Assembly (NCBI RefSeq): GCF_017515565.1
Contig: NZ_JAFWFN010000049.1
Span: forward strand, 1 to 64,000
Source of the DNA: Halomonas sp.
GTDB taxonomy: Bacteria > Pseudomonadota > Gammaproteobacteria > Pseudomonadales > Halomonadaceae
DNA: 64,000 nucleotides
Reading direction: 5' to 3'
A model generated the notes under the pieces. It saw nothing but the letters and a program-made list of their open reading frames with translations, did not search any database and was not told where the DNA came from. Shown here piece by piece: positions 22,833 through 31,782 of the stretch; the first letter of the stretch is position 1; each line of letters opens with the position of its first letter. The translations under genes and the position numbers were made by a program.

Positions 22833-25046
22833 ATGACCGAGCTGAACCAAACTGCCCCCAAAAACCTCCTGGCGACGTGCCCTAAAGGCATTGAAGGCCT
22901 GCTTGCGGATGAATTAACGGCCTTGGGCGCCGTGCCGGGTAAAACTACCGTAGCAGGGGTTTATTTTTCGGCCAGCCAAGAAACGGCTTACCGCGTATGC
23001 CTTTGGTCCCGGCTGGCGAACCGCGTTATTTTGCTGTTGGCGCGGGAGTCGATGATAGAAACTGCTGAGCAAGTACATGACGCATCGACCCGAATTGCCT
23101 GGACACAGCACTTACTCCCTGGCAAAACCCTGGCGGTGGATTTCCATGGCCGCAGCGATCATATTCGCCATACACGCTTCGGTGCCCAAACCGTAAAAGA
23201 TGGCATTGTCGACTCACTTCAGTTGGCGGGCCAAGAGCGGCCTAGCATCGACACCAAAACGCCCGATCTACGCATTTATACGCACTTGCACCGGGCAAAC
23301 CTAACGCTGGGTATCGACCTTTCTGGTGAAAGCCTTCACCGCCGTGGCTATCGCCGCGATGTCGGGCATGCGCCGCTAAAAGAGAACTTAGCTGCAGCTC
23401 TGTTAGTTCGCGCAGGCTGGCCTGAACGGGCAAAAGTCGGTGAACCGCTGTTAGACCCGCTATGCGGGGCCGGTACGCTGTTAATTGAAGCGGCAATGAT
23501 GGCTGCCGACCAAGCACCCAATGTCAATCGGGAGCGCTTTGGTTTTCACGGCTGGGCAGGCCACGACGAGGCGCTGTGGCGGGAGCTTAAGCGTGAAGCT
23601 GAAGCACGAGCGTCTATCGGCCGTAAACGCTGTAAAACAGCGCTGATTGGCTTTGACCAAAGCCCGGCGGCATTAACGGCTGCGAAAGCCAACGCCATGC
23701 GTGCAGGCATTCCGGCGCTCATCACCCTGCACGGCCAAAGCCTTAGCCAGTTAACAAGGCCAGAGACGCTTACTGCCGAACAGGGGCTATTAATCACTAA
23801 CCCGCCCTATGGCGAGCGCCTGGGCGAGCTACCAGAACTTGTTCGCCTATACGCTCAGCTGGGTGAAAAAGCCAAAGCACTGTTTCCAGGCTGGACGCTG
23901 GCGCTATTTACCGGCAACCCGGATTTAGGCCACCGGTTGGGCCTACGCGCCCATAAGCAGTACGCGCTGAAGAATGGCGCATTGGATGCCAAGCTGCTGT
24001 TGATGGCGATTGGTAGCCATGCAGGGAGCGAGGATGCACCCTCTGAGCAAGCCCCGCAAAATGGTGATGTAAGCCAGCAGGTGGAAGCTAGCGCAAAACC
24101 AGCGGTATCAGAAAATGCTCAGATGTTTGCCAACCGGTTGGCAAAAAACCAAAAACGTCTGAAAAAGTGGTTAAAACAGAGTGGTGAAACCTGCTACCGC
24201 ATCTACGATGCAGACATGCCGGAATACGCTTTGGCGATCGACCGATATGGCGACCGCGTGCATGTGCAGGAGTATGCGGCGCCTAGTTCCATTAACCCAG
24301 CCCAGGCGCAAAAGCGCCTATTTGATGCGCTTGAAGTGTTGCCAGATGCGCTGGGTGTTGACGCCAGCAAGGTGTATATCAAACGCCGCGAGAAGCAGGC
24401 AGGCAGCGCTCAGTACCAGAAGCGCTCAGCTAGCGGTGAGCGATTTGAAGTTCAGGAAGGGGCGGCACGGCTATGGGTGAACCTGCGTGACTACTTGGAT
24501 ACCGGCCTGTTTTTAGATCACCGTCCGGTACGCCGCATGCTAAGTGAGATGGCCAGCGGCAAGCGCTTTTTAAACCTGTTCTGCTATACCGCCACGGCAA
24601 CTGTACAGGCTGCTTTGGGTGGCGCAAGCGACAGCGTCAGCGTAGATATGTCCAATACCTACCTTGAGTGGGCGCGGGATAATTTTGCGTTGAATAAGCT
24701 GGACCCTAGGCTGCACCGGGTCGTGCGGGATGACTGTTTCCGCTGGCTGGAAACTGCCAATGCCGAGTTTGATCTGATTTTTATGGATCCGCCAACGTTT
24801 TCAAACTCTAAAAAGATGCGCGACACCTTAGACGTGCAGCGTGACCACCCGCGGTTAGTTGAACTCGCCATGGCGCGCCTTGCTCCAGGTGGTACGCTGG
24901 TGTTCTCAAACAATCAGCGGCGTTTCAAATTAGACGAGGCGCTTAGCGAGCAGTACGCGGTTGAGGACATCACCTCGCGCACCTTCGACCCGGATTTCCA
25001 GCGGCGCACCAACCTGCACCACGTATTCTTGTTACGCCACAAATAG
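22833..25046 (+). CDS. rlmL: Bifunctional 23S rRNA methyltransferase RlmKL
   Basis: Fused enzyme making m2G2445 (N-terminal RlmL) and m7G2069 (C-terminal RlmK) in 23S rRNA. 737 residues: an N-terminal ferredoxin-like/THUMP region (about 1-160), the RlmL Rossmann domain with DPLCGAGTLLIEAA and catalytic NPPY at 323-326, a variable acidic spacer (about 395-425), and the RlmK part with LFLDHRPVRRML, LNLFCYTATATVQAA and DPPTF at 652-656. No strong Shine-Dalgarno precedes 22833, but the N-terminus (LLATCPKGIEGLLADEL) fits. A glutaredoxin-like gene follows after 23 bases. Confidence 0.95.
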   Translation: MTELNQTAPKNLLATCPKGIEGLLADELTALGAVPGKTTVAGVYFSASQETAYRVCLWSRLANRVILLLARESMIETAEQVHDASTRIAWTQHLLPGKTLAVDFHGRSDHIRHTRFGAQTVKDGIVDSLQLAGQERPSIDTKTPDLRIYTHLHRANLTLGIDLSGESLHRRGYRRDVGHAPLKENLAAALLVRAGWPERAKVGEPLLDPLCGAGTLLIEAAMMAADQAPNVNRERFGFHGWAGHDEALWRELKREAEARASIGRKRCKTALIGFDQSPAALTAAKANAMRAGIPALITLHGQSLSQLTRPETLTAEQGLLITNPPYGERLGELPELVRLYAQLGEKAKALFPGWTLALFTGNPDLGHRLGLRAHKQYALKNGALDAKLLLMAIGSHAGSEDAPSEQAPQNGDVSQQVEASAKPAVSENAQMFANRLAKNQKRLKKWLKQSGETCYRIYDADMPEYALAIDRYGDRVHVQEYAAPSSINPAQAQKRLFDALEVLPDALGVDASKVYIKRREKQAGSAQYQKRSASGERFEVQEGAARLWVNLRDYLDTGLFLDHRPVRRMLSEMASGKRFLNLFCYTATATVQAALGGASDSVSVDMSNTYLEWARDNFALNKLDPRLHRVVRDDCFRWLETANAEFDLIFMDPPTFSNSKKMRDTLDVQRDHPRLVELAMARLAPGGTLVFSNNQRRFKLDEALSEQYAVEDITSRTFDPDFQRRTNLHHVFLLRHK

Positions 25047-25069
25047 TCATCAGGAGAAGAGCGTAGGCA

Positions 25070-25405
25070 ATGATTCAGCTATCAATTTACACCACCCTGG
25101 GCTGCCATTTATGCGCCCAGCTTGAGGCGCTAGTCACCACGCTGGCTAACCAGGAAGTAGCGCTGCACCGTATTGAGATTAGCGATGACGATGCCCTCGT
25201 TGAACGCTATGGGGTGCGTATTCCGGTCTTAGTGGATGGTGAGGGGGTTGAGCTAGATCGAGGCTTCGATTTGGAGCGGCTAAGTGCTTGGCTACAGGCG
25301 CGCGGCTGGCTAGATGAGGTGGCGCTCAACGCGATCACCTCACCGCCCGAAAAAGCCCCGCCTGTAGGGGCTCATCGGCGAGACGGGCGGCGTTTTTTGG
25401 GCTAA
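25070..25405 (+). CDS. Glutaredoxin-like thiol protein
   Basis: Small thioredoxin-fold protein of the glutaredoxin/DUF836 type. 111 residues with a CxxC (TLGCHLCAQLE, residues 12-15), the cis-Pro RIPVLVDG near 53-57, and a C-terminal helix LERLSAWLQARGW. The target is unknown. It sits 23 bases after rlmKL with GGAGAAGAG upstream, so it is probably co-transcribed. The last about 20 codons overlap a nested bidirectional terminator whose T-run ends five bases before the TAA. That tail (PPVGAHRRDGRRFLG) is probably not part of the fold. Confidence 0.85.
   Translation: MIQLSIYTTLGCHLCAQLEALVTTLANQEVALHRIEISDDDALVERYGVRIPVLVDGEGVELDRGFDLERLSAWLQARGWLDEVALNAITSPPEKAPPVGAHRRDGRRFLG
25343..25398. terminator. 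Nested bidirectional terminator inside an ORF end
   Basis: The outer stem CCGCCCG (25343-25349) with CGGGCGG (25384-25390) is followed by CG and six T, which is a plus-strand terminator. The inner stem AGCCCC (25354-25359) with GGGGCT (25367-25372), read on the minus strand, is followed by TTTTT and lies about 75 bases after the 25448-25729 gene. Both are within the coding sequence of the glutaredoxin-like gene. Confidence 0.7.
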
Positions 25406-25447
25406 TGTTTTGCGTAAATTACATAGATGTAAAAGGGGAGGGAGTGG

Positions 25448-25729
25448 CTATAGCGCGTCGAGTAGCGATAGCTGGCGCATAGCTTCCTGCCCTTCAGGCG
25501 TATGATCGGCTGCCTCCAGTACTTTACGGAAACCACGCGATGTCTGGATGGTGGTCTCATCTTCAAGCCACATGTGTGCTTGCTCCAGCGTATCTGCCAA
25601 CTGGTGTTTTAGCCCGCCAAACTGGGTGCCAATTTGCCCCCAGGCGCGGCTAAAAATCCAGTCGCCAAACATATCCTGGTGAATATGCACCAACACATAG
25701 TCATGGTCGGTTTCCCAGCGTACGATCAC
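25448..25729 (-). CDS. Small WGR-like domain protein
   Basis: 93 residues. The middle, about residues 20-45 (DMFGDWIFSRAWGQIGTQFGG), resembles the WGR fold (W...R.WG.IG), found in some MolR-type and PARP proteins as a nucleic-acid-associated module. The rest is short and helical. No catalytic motif. It is convergent with the glutaredoxin-like gene, sharing the nested terminator, and divergent from pdxB. Likely a real gene; function unknown. Confidence 0.7.
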   Translation of the reverse strand: MIVRWETDHDYVLVHIHQDMFGDWIFSRAWGQIGTQFGGLKHQLADTLEQAHMWLEDETTIQTSRGFRKVLEAADHTPEGQEAMRQLSLLDAL

Positions 25730-25813
25730 AACACTCTCCTCAAATGCCCCTCAAACATGGCTGCTTACCAAGCCGTTGCGGGCGTATTGTAAAGCCCGGA
25801 TACCCAAACGCCT

Positions 25814-26959
25814 ATGAAACTTGTCATTGACGCTAATATCCCCGCTGCCGACACCTGTTTTGGCGCCTTTGGAACGCTTAACCGCTTGCCGGGGCGTGAG
25901 ATACGCGCCGCGGATGTGACCGGTGCCGACGCCCTGGTTGTGCGCTCAATCACCCAGGTTAACCAGGCGCTATTGGCGCAAAGTCAGGTTCGCTTTGTAG
26001 GCACTTGTACCATCGGCACCGACCATATTGATCTTACCTACTTGGCAGAGCGCGGGATTGGCTTTGCCAGCGCCCCTGGTTGTAATGCTGAGGCCGTAGT
26101 GGACTATGTGCTCAGCAGCTTGCTCACGGTGAGTGAGCGTGAAGGTTGGCCGCTGCTAACGTGCAGGGTAGGCATCGTGGGTGCGGGCAACGTGGGCAGC
26201 CGCTTACAGAGCCGCTTGCAGGCGCTAGGCATTGAGGTGTTGGTATGCGATCCCCCAAGAGCCGAGCAGGAGGGGGAGGGCGGCTTCGTCCCGCTGGATA
26301 CGCTGATTGAGCGCTGCGATGTGCTCTGTTTACATACACCACTGGTGAAAAAAGGCCCCCACGCCACCTATCAACTGTTCGATGCTCAGCGGATTAACGA
26401 GCTGGCCCCCGGCACGGTGCTGCTTAATGCCGGGCGGGGTGACTGTATTGATGGCTTGGCGCTGCGCAGTCGCTTAACAGGTAAAGGCGATATCACGGCT
26501 ATTTTGGACGTATGGGAAGACGAACCGCAGATAGACGCTGGGCTTCGTGACTTAGTAGCGCTGGCCACGCCGCATATTGCGGGGCACAGCCTGGATGGCA
26601 AGCTGCGCGGCACCTGGATGATTCAACAGGCGCTGGCCGACCACTTGGTGCAGTCGAGCCCACTGCCCTTTAGTGAACTCTGCCCGCCGCCGGCCCTTGC
26701 CGAGCTAACGCTGCAGCATGCACTTCCCGTGGAAGAGGCGCTACGGCTCTGTGTGCGTGCCGTGTACGATGTACGCCGTGACCACGACGCGCTCCAGCGC
26801 AAGGTGATTGAGCAGGGGATTCAAAAAGGCTTTGATGACTGCCGTGCTAATTACCCACTGCGCCGCGAATTCAATACGTTAACAGTCGTTTTAAAAGGCG
26901 AAGCTGTGGTTTTGCAAACGCCGTTAAGCGCAGCGGGCTTTCAGGTGCAGTATGCTTAA
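25814..26959 (+). CDS. pdxB: Erythronate-4-phosphate dehydrogenase
   Basis: Second step of DXP-dependent pyridoxal phosphate synthesis. 381 residues of the D-2-hydroxyacid dehydrogenase family. The opening MKLVIDANIPAADTCFG is typical of PdxB. The NAD site VGIVGAGNVGSRL is near residues 118-130, then LLNAGRGDCID (catalytic Arg region), LDVWEDEPQI, and H258 in TPHIAGHSLDGK. The C-terminal PdxB dimerisation extension is present. Divergent from the WGR-like gene, with 84 bases between them. Confidence 0.95.
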   Translation: MKLVIDANIPAADTCFGAFGTLNRLPGREIRAADVTGADALVVRSITQVNQALLAQSQVRFVGTCTIGTDHIDLTYLAERGIGFASAPGCNAEAVVDYVLSSLLTVSEREGWPLLTCRVGIVGAGNVGSRLQSRLQALGIEVLVCDPPRAEQEGEGGFVPLDTLIERCDVLCLHTPLVKKGPHATYQLFDAQRINELAPGTVLLNAGRGDCIDGLALRSRLTGKGDITAILDVWEDEPQIDAGLRDLVALATPHIAGHSLDGKLRGTWMIQQALADHLVQSSPLPFSELCPPPALAELTLQHALPVEEALRLCVRAVYDVRRDHDALQRKVIEQGIQKGFDDCRANYPLRREFNTLTVVLKGEAVVLQTPLSAAGFQVQYA

Positions 26960-26977
26960 TATGTGGTTTAGAAAGCT

Positions 26978-27089
26978 TTGTGGTTAAAACTGCGTGTATT
27001 AAAAGCTAGGTGTATTAAAAGCTAGGCGTATCAAAAACCACGAGCACCTAAAATCGCGATTACCTAAAATCGCGAATGCCCAAAACAGT
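26978..27089. repeat. Decayed 16-bp tandem repeat array
   Basis: Seven 16-base units in register. Units 2 and 3 (26994-27009, 27010-27025) are identical GTGTATTAAAAGCTAG. Unit 4 (27026-27041) is a variant. Units 5 and 6 (27042-27057, 27058-27073) share CCTAAAATCGC. Unit 7 (27074-27089) runs into the terminator stem. An AAAA core recurs in each, and a further weak unit may precede at 26962. Confidence 0.75.
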
Positions 27090-27113
27090 AAGGCCCGCAT
27101 CTGCGGGCCTTAC
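27088..27113 (-). terminator. Terminator of htpX (minus strand)
   Basis: GTAAGGCCCGCA (27088-27099) pairs with TGCGGGCCTTAC (27102-27113). On the minus strand it is followed by TGTTTTGG. It lies between pdxB and htpX, which converge, and could stop both. Confidence 0.7.
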
Positions 27114-27136
27114 GTTCATCAACTAAATGAAGGCGT

Positions 27137-28042
27137 TTACTGACGGTAGGCGGCTTCTTTTAGCGCGCGGATACGATCATCCAGCGGCGGGTGGCTAGCA
27201 AACAGGCGCTCGACCAGCGAGCGGGTCTGGCCTTTGGTAATTGCCATGGCCCGCATGGTATCCGGCATTTGATCAGGCAACTCAGTTTCGGCTTTCAAGC
27301 GAGCTAAAGCATTCACCATAGCGCCGGTGCCTGCTAAGCGTGCCCCGGCCTCATCGGCACGGTACTCCCGGTAGCGCGAGAACCAAGCAACAATTGCTGA
27401 GGCAACAATCCCAAAGACAATCTCTGCGACAATAACCACCGCAAAGTAGCCCATAAAGCCTAAACCACCCTCGCCACCGCTGCGGCTTTTCAGGAAGTTA
27501 TCGACTAAATGCGCCACCACGCGGGCAAAGAACATCACAAAGGTGTTCACCACGCCTTGAATAAGCGCCAAGGTGACCATGTCGCCGTTCGCCACGTGGC
27601 CAATTTCGTGAGCTAGTACCGCGCGTACCTCTTCTGGGCGCATACGGTTCAATAGCCCCGCAGAAACGGCAACCAGCGCATCATCCTTGTTCCAGCCGGT
27701 GGCAAACGCGTTGGACTGCTGGGCCGGAAAAATACCCACTTCTGGGGTTTTAATGCCTGCTTCCCGGGAGAGTTCGGCCACGGTGTCTACCAGCCACTGC
27801 TCAGTGGCGTTGGAGGGTGCTTCGATAATGATCGTGCCGGTGCTGCGCTTTGCCATCCATTTGGAAATGAACAGCGAGATCATCGAGCCGACCATGCCGA
27901 AAATAAAGCAGAACAGCAGCAGGCTTGTGAAGTTGATGCCTTGGCTGCGGAGGTAGCCTTCTACGCCAAAGAGTCGCAGCGTAAAGCTGGCCACCAGCAC
28001 GACCGCTAAGTTGGTGGCCAGAAAAAGCAGAATTCGCATCAT
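27137..28042 (-). CDS. htpX: Protease HtpX, membrane zinc metallopeptidase
   Basis: Inner-membrane M48B protease that degrades misfolded membrane proteins. 301 residues beginning [20 protein letters not shown] (first membrane helix). A second helix lies about 40-60, the zinc motif HEIGH at 145-149, further hydrophobic segments at about 155-220, and the third ligand region in [15 protein letters not shown]. In relatives the gene is heat-shock or CpxR controlled; no element is visible here. It has its own terminator; alaA lies upstream on the same strand, 88 bases away. Confidence 0.96.
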   Translation of the reverse strand: MMRILLFLATNLAVVLVASFTLRLFGVEGYLRSQGINFTSLLLFCFIFGMVGSMISLFISKWMAKRSTGTIIIEAPSNATEQWLVDTVAELSREAGIKTPEVGIFPAQQSNAFATGWNKDDALVAVSAGLLNRMRPEEVRAVLAHEIGHVANGDMVTLALIQGVVNTFVMFFARVVAHLVDNFLKSRSGGEGGLGFMGYFAVVIVAEIVFGIVASAIVAWFSRYREYRADEAGARLAGTGAMVNALARLKAETELPDQMPDTMRAMAITKGQTRSLVERLFASHPPLDDRIRALKEAAYRQ

Positions 28043-28130
28043 CGTTAAGGTTCTCCCTAAAGGATTTAAAAGCGGTTGTAGAATAGTTGCTTAGATACGT
28101 GCAGCAGGCACCAGTTTCAAGCCCGTGAAT

Positions 28131-29378
28131 TTATTGACGGTAACGAGACAAGAAATTAGCAAAGCGGTCGAGGGCATCGCCAAGCTGGTCGGCCCAAGGC
28201 AGCGTTACAATGCGCACGTGATCGGGTTCTGGCCAGTTGAAGGCGGTGCCTTGTACCAGCAGGATTTTTTCCTGCAGCAGCAGATCTAACACCAGCTGCT
28301 GGTCATCTTTGATCTTAAAGACCTTCGGGTCTAAGCGGGGAAAGGCGTAGAGCGCCCCTTTGGGCGTTACGCAGGAGACCCCAGGAATCGCGTTGAGCTT
28401 TTCGACGGTAATATCCCGCTGTGCCAACAGCCGGCCACCGGGTAGAATCAAATCGTTAATCGACTGGTAACCCCCCAGTGCCGTTTGAATGGCGTGCTGG
28501 GCCGGTACGTTAGCGCACAGGCGCATGGAGGCGAGCATGGTTAGCCCCTGGATGAAGTCCTGAGCGCGCTGTTTGGCAAGCGTGCCAGAGATCGTCATCC
28601 AGCCTGATCGGAACCCGGCACAACGATAGCTTTTGGACAGGCCGTTCATGGTAATCACAAGCTGGTCGTCATCGGCTAAGGCGCCGGTAGAGGTATGCTC
28701 TACACCGTCATACAGGATTTTGTCGTAGATCTCATCAGAAAACACCACAAGATTGTGCTCTTGGGCGATAGCCAACACTTCCCGAACCACCTCAGGCGGG
28801 TAGACCGCACCGGTGGGGTTGTTGGGGTTAATAATTACAATGGCCCGGGTGCGACTGGTTACTTTGGCACGTATATCGGCAATGTCCGGCGCCCAATCAG
28901 CCTGCTCATCACACAGGTAGTGAACACCATGGCCGCCAGATAAGTGGGCAGCGGCCGTCCAAAGTGGATAGTCGGGGGCGGGAATCAGCACTTCGTCGCC
29001 GTCATTTAAGAGCGCTTGCATCGCCATCACAATCAGTTCGGAAACGCCGTTGCCGATATAGATGTCTTCAATGCCAACCCCTGGGATCTGCTTGCGCTGG
29101 CACTCCTGCATAATCGCTTTGCGCGCAGAGTATAGGCCTTTTGAGTCACAGTAACCCTGGGCAGTGGGCAGGTTGCGCATCACGTCCTGCAGAATTTCTT
29201 CCGGTGCTTCAAAGCCAAAGGGGGCCGGGTTGCCAATGTTGAGCTTTAAAATTCGCTGGCCCTCTTCTTCCAGGCGCTTGGCGTGGTCGAGCACGGGGCC
29301 GCGAATGTCATAGCAAACCTTGTGCAGTTTGTGTGACTTTTTAAGCGGCTGTAATTCTGTAGGCTGCGGGGTGTCCAT
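28131..29378 (-). CDS. alaA: Alanine transaminase AlaA (YfbQ type)
   Basis: PLP-dependent glutamate-pyruvate aminotransferase of the class I fold, making alanine. 415 residues; E. coli AlaA has 405. Seen: NIGNPAPFGFEAPEEI, the cofactor ring-binding Y139-region APDYPLW, IINPNNPTGAVY, SDEIYDKILYDG, and the Schiff-base lysine K249 in NGLSKSYRCAGFRSGW. Same strand as htpX and the GTPase gene, with short spacers. Alternative: another close AlaA-like aminotransferase. Confidence 0.9.
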   Translation of the reverse strand: MDTPQPTELQPLKKSHKLHKVCYDIRGPVLDHAKRLEEEGQRILKLNIGNPAPFGFEAPEEILQDVMRNLPTAQGYCDSKGLYSARKAIMQECQRKQIPGVGIEDIYIGNGVSELIVMAMQALLNDGDEVLIPAPDYPLWTAAAHLSGGHGVHYLCDEQADWAPDIADIRAKVTSRTRAIVIINPNNPTGAVYPPEVVREVLAIAQEHNLVVFSDEIYDKILYDGVEHTSTGALADDDQLVITMNGLSKSYRCAGFRSGWMTISGTLAKQRAQDFIQGLTMLASMRLCANVPAQHAIQTALGGYQSINDLILPGGRLLAQRDITVEKLNAIPGVSCVTPKGALYAFPRLDPKVFKIKDDQQLVLDLLLQEKILLVQGTAFNWPEPDHVRIVTLPWADQLGDALDRFANFLSRYRQ

Positions 29379-29435
29379 GGGGTGCGTTATCCAAAAGTGT
29401 CCAGTGGCCGTTAGAAGTAACTGATTATTCGCCCA

Positions 29436-30389
29436 TTATGCGTCGGATGGTAGCGGGCTGTCTTCGTCGTTTTGCACCGGCGGCGGTGGAATATCACTGG
29501 GGGTTTCCAGGGTAACCCGGCCAAGCTTGCCATCGCGCAGTTCGTGCAGCAGCACTTCGGCGCCGCGGTGCAGGTCTACCGCGCCACCTGAGCGCAGGCC
29601 GCCGCGTTTTCCGGCGATTTCTTTCAATATGGCGTGGCCGTCGAAACCGGCAATGGCCAGAAAATCGGGCTTTTTGGGGCCGTCGGCATCAACCTCGGAA
29701 ACAACCGGTGCTTCGTAGGTGGGCAGCGCTTTCAGCTTGTAGCGGGCGGTTAACGCTTGCGGGTACCGTTTGGCAAGCTCCGCGCTGGCCACAATCGCCA
29801 CATCGGTGTACTCAATGGCTGTATCGCGAATTGCCCCGCTGGCTGCTAAGCGATAGGCGCTGGCCTGGTCTTCAATTTTCGGCCAGAGCACCCCCGGCGT
29901 GTCGATCAGCGCCACGCGCCCGTCGATGCGAACTTTCTGCTGACGCTTAGTGACCGCGGGTTCATTGCCGGTTTTGGCGATTTTTCGCCCGGCTAAACCG
30001 TTAATCAGGGTGGACTTTCCTACATTGGGAATGCCCATCACCATCACGCGTACGTCGCGGTCGGCGCGCACGGCGCCTGCCAGCTCATGGCAAAGCTTGG
30101 GGATCTTCTTGAGCTCCCGGGTATTGGTGGTGGTGATTGCCAGTGCGCGGGTGTCCTCTTGGGCATCAAAAAAAGCCACCCACTCGGCGGTACGCTCGGG
30201 GTCGGCAAGGTCGGCCCGGGAGAGAATTTTGAGTACCGGTTTATGGCGAGTCAGCTCGGCCAGCATCGGGTTAGCGCTGGAATAAGGCAGGCGCGCATCA
30301 AGCACTTCAATCACAACATCAATTTCGGGCAGCGCGTCCTTGATCTGGCGGCGGGCCTTGTTCATATGTCCGGGGAACCAGCCGAGCAT
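29436..30389 (-). CDS. ylqF: Ribosome-biogenesis GTPase, YlqF/RbgA type
   Basis: Circularly permuted GTPase of the YlqF/YawG family, implicated in late 50S assembly. 317 residues. The motif order is G5-like DAR (31-33), a G4 position reading SRAD (57-60) instead of NKxD, then G1 GIPNVGKS (119-126) and G3 DTPG (163-166). The start MLGWFPGHMNKARRQI is the family signature. The SRAD replacement may alter guanine selectivity, though variants occur in this family. A Pro-rich tail PPPPVQNDEDSPLPSDA follows. Confidence 0.9.
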   Translation of the reverse strand: MLGWFPGHMNKARRQIKDALPEIDVVIEVLDARLPYSSANPMLAELTRHKPVLKILSRADLADPERTAEWVAFFDAQEDTRALAITTTNTRELKKIPKLCHELAGAVRADRDVRVMVMGIPNVGKSTLINGLAGRKIAKTGNEPAVTKRQQKVRIDGRVALIDTPGVLWPKIEDQASAYRLAASGAIRDTAIEYTDVAIVASAELAKRYPQALTARYKLKALPTYEAPVVSEVDADGPKKPDFLAIAGFDGHAILKEIAGKRGGLRSGGAVDLHRGAEVLLHELRDGKLGRVTLETPSDIPPPPVQNDEDSPLPSDA

Positions 30390-30421
30390 GAGTCTCTCCT
30401 ACAAGCACAAAATACAAGCAC

Positions 30422-30458
30422 AAAAAAGCGGGCGACCATTCTAACAGATGGCGCCCGC
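30422..30458 (-). terminator. Terminator of msrB (minus strand)
   Basis: GCGGGCGaCCAT (30428-30439) pairs with ATGGCGCCCGC (30448-30458), with one bulged base. On the minus strand it is followed by six T (30427-30422). Confidence 0.8.
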
Positions 30459-30484
30459 CTTGCCGGGATTGATAACGGTTTTTG

Positions 30485-30883
30485 CTATTCGTCGGGGTGA
30501 AACTCTAGCGAAACAGAGTTGATGCAGTAACGCAGGCCAGTCGTCTTTGGGGGGCCGTCGGGGAATACGTGGCCAAGGTGGGCATCGCAGTGAGAGCAGG
30601 CCACTTCGGTCCGCTGCATCCCGTGGCTGGTGTCTGTATGCTCTTCGACGCATCGTTTGCCAAGCGGCCGGTCAAAGCTGGGCCAGCCGCAGCCCGCATC
30701 AAACTTGTGTTCATTTTCAAATAGCGGCGCATGGCAGCACACGCAATGGTAGATGCCTTGGGCATCGCTGACCTGATAATCGCCGGTGAATGGCCGCTCG
30801 GTTCCCTTTTCTCGTGCTACCCGGTACTGCTCGGGGGTGAGTTGTTTGCGCCACTCGTCGGTGGATTTTTCTATTTTCGCCAT
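30485..30883 (-). CDS. msrB: Peptide methionine-R-sulfoxide reductase
   Basis: Repairs methionine-R-sulfoxide in proteins. 132 residues with the structural zinc Cys pairs C47/C50 and C96/C99, the family motif GCGWPSF (C65) and the catalytic C120 in [11 protein letters not shown]. Monocistronic with its own terminator; AGGAGAT precedes the ATG. No signal peptide, so cytoplasmic. Confidence 0.97.
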   Translation of the reverse strand: MAKIEKSTDEWRKQLTPEQYRVAREKGTERPFTGDYQVSDAQGIYHCVCCHAPLFENEHKFDAGCGWPSFDRPLGKRCVEEHTDTSHGMQRTEVACSHCDAHLGHVFPDGPPKTTGLRYCINSVSLEFHPDE

Positions 30884-31153
30884 GGGGATCTCCTCTCCCT
30901 CTGGTTACCGTTAATCAGAGGCTTAATAAGCAAGCTAGCGTATCACTTACCAAAGTGACAGTAGATAGCCTGCCTAGGTTCAGCATGTGCTAAGGTCAGA
31001 GAAATCGCCAGGTTAGGCATTACACGCTAACAGCACCACCGTTGCTGCGTGGGGAGTGGGCACGCTCAATCAACCCACCTGGTTAGCCTTCCCCTGGGCT
31101 AGCAATCATGAGGTGGCCATTAGGGCTGTAAAACTGTTTCGATTTCAGAGTGC
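30884..31153. other. Gene-free spacer upstream of msrB and the tRNA operon
   Basis: About 270 bases with no ORF worth calling. It holds the msrB promoter region and the upstream region of the tRNA promoter. No repeat or hairpin of note. Confidence 0.5.
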
Positions 31154-31182
31154 TTGACACAAAGTAAGGCTCTGAGTAATAT
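31154..31182 (+). promoter_or_regulatory. Sigma70 promoter of the Glu-Gly tRNA operon
   Basis: A perfect -35 TTGACA (31154-31159), a 17-base spacer and a -10 TAATAT (31177-31182) lie 28 bases before the first tRNA-Glu. A GCGCC run follows the -10, in the position of a stringent-type discriminator. Confidence 0.88.
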
Positions 31183-31210
31183 ACGCGCCACCTCGACGAG
31201 GCAATGAAAC

Positions 31211-31286
31211 GTCCCATTCGTCTAGTGGTCTAGGACACCGCCCTTTCACGGCGGTAACAGGGGTTCGAACCCCCTATGGGACGCCA
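31211..31286 (+). tRNA. tRNA-Glu (UUC), copy 1
   Basis: 76 bases with encoded CCA. The cloverleaf folds, with anticodon TTC in the CTTTCAC loop and the standard T-loop GTTCGAAC. Nearly identical to E. coli tRNA-Glu. Confidence 0.97.
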
Positions 31287-31311
31287 CTTACATCGTCAGG
31301 TTATCGGAATT

Positions 31312-31386
31312 GCGGGAATAGCTCAGTGGTAGAGCATCGCCTTGCCAAGGCGAGGGTCGAGAGTTCGAATCTCTTTTCCCGCTCCA
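31312..31386 (+). tRNA. tRNA-Gly (GCC), copy 1
   Basis: 75 bases with encoded CCA. The anticodon is GCC in the loop TTGCCAA; acceptor GCGGGAA pairs with TTCCCGC. Confidence 0.97.
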
Positions 31387-31390
31387 AAAC

Positions 31391-31466
31391 GTCCCATTCG
31401 TCTAGTGGTCTAGGACACCGCCCTTTCACGGCGGTAACAGGGGTTCGAACCCCCTATGGGACGCCA
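31391..31466 (+). tRNA. tRNA-Glu (UUC), copy 2
   Basis: Identical to copy 1, starting only four bases after tRNA-Gly copy 1. Confidence 0.97.
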
Positions 31467-31492
31467 ATCCGATCGCGAGTAATGCAGATAAA

Positions 31493-31567
31493 GCGGGAAT
31501 AGCTCAGTGGTAGAGCATCGCCTTGCCAAGGCGAGGGTCGAGAGTTCGAATCTCTTTTCCCGCTCCA
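31493..31567 (+). tRNA. tRNA-Gly (GCC), copy 2
   Basis: Identical to Gly copy 1. Confidence 0.97.
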
Positions 31568-31591
31568 TAGTATTGTGGTTGCGAAGTAGCA

Positions 31592-31644
31592 GGTGAGGGT
31601 CGAGAGCTGGAACGCCAGCCCGGTCGATCTCCTTTCCCGCTCCA
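31592..31644 (+). pseudogene. Decayed tRNA-Gly 3' half
   Basis: The segment begins GGTGAGGGTCGAGAG and ends TTTCCCGCTCCA, matching the variable and T arm and the acceptor end of the adjacent tRNA-Gly copies. It has an insertion in the T-arm region and no 5' half. It cannot fold as a tRNA. It marks an unequal-crossover remnant in the array. Confidence 0.8.
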
Positions 31645-31664
31645 AGCAGTCAAATGCTTACAGT

Positions 31665-31740
31665 GTCCCATTCGTCTAGTGGTCTAGGACACCGCCCTTT
31701 CACGGCGGTAACAGGGGTTCGAACCCCCTATGGGACGCCA
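31665..31740 (+). tRNA. tRNA-Glu (UUC), copy 3
   Basis: Identical to the other two tRNA-Glu copies; it lies 20 bases after the tRNA-Gly remnant. Confidence 0.97.
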
Positions 31741-31782
31741 TCTCGCACCTCTCAGTAGTGCTTGCTATAGTTCGTTTGCATC

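Noticed and set aside
31454-31645. Minus-strand ORF containing SGKRDSNSRPSPWQGDALPL
   Set aside because: A classic false protein read antisense through tRNA-Gly genes.
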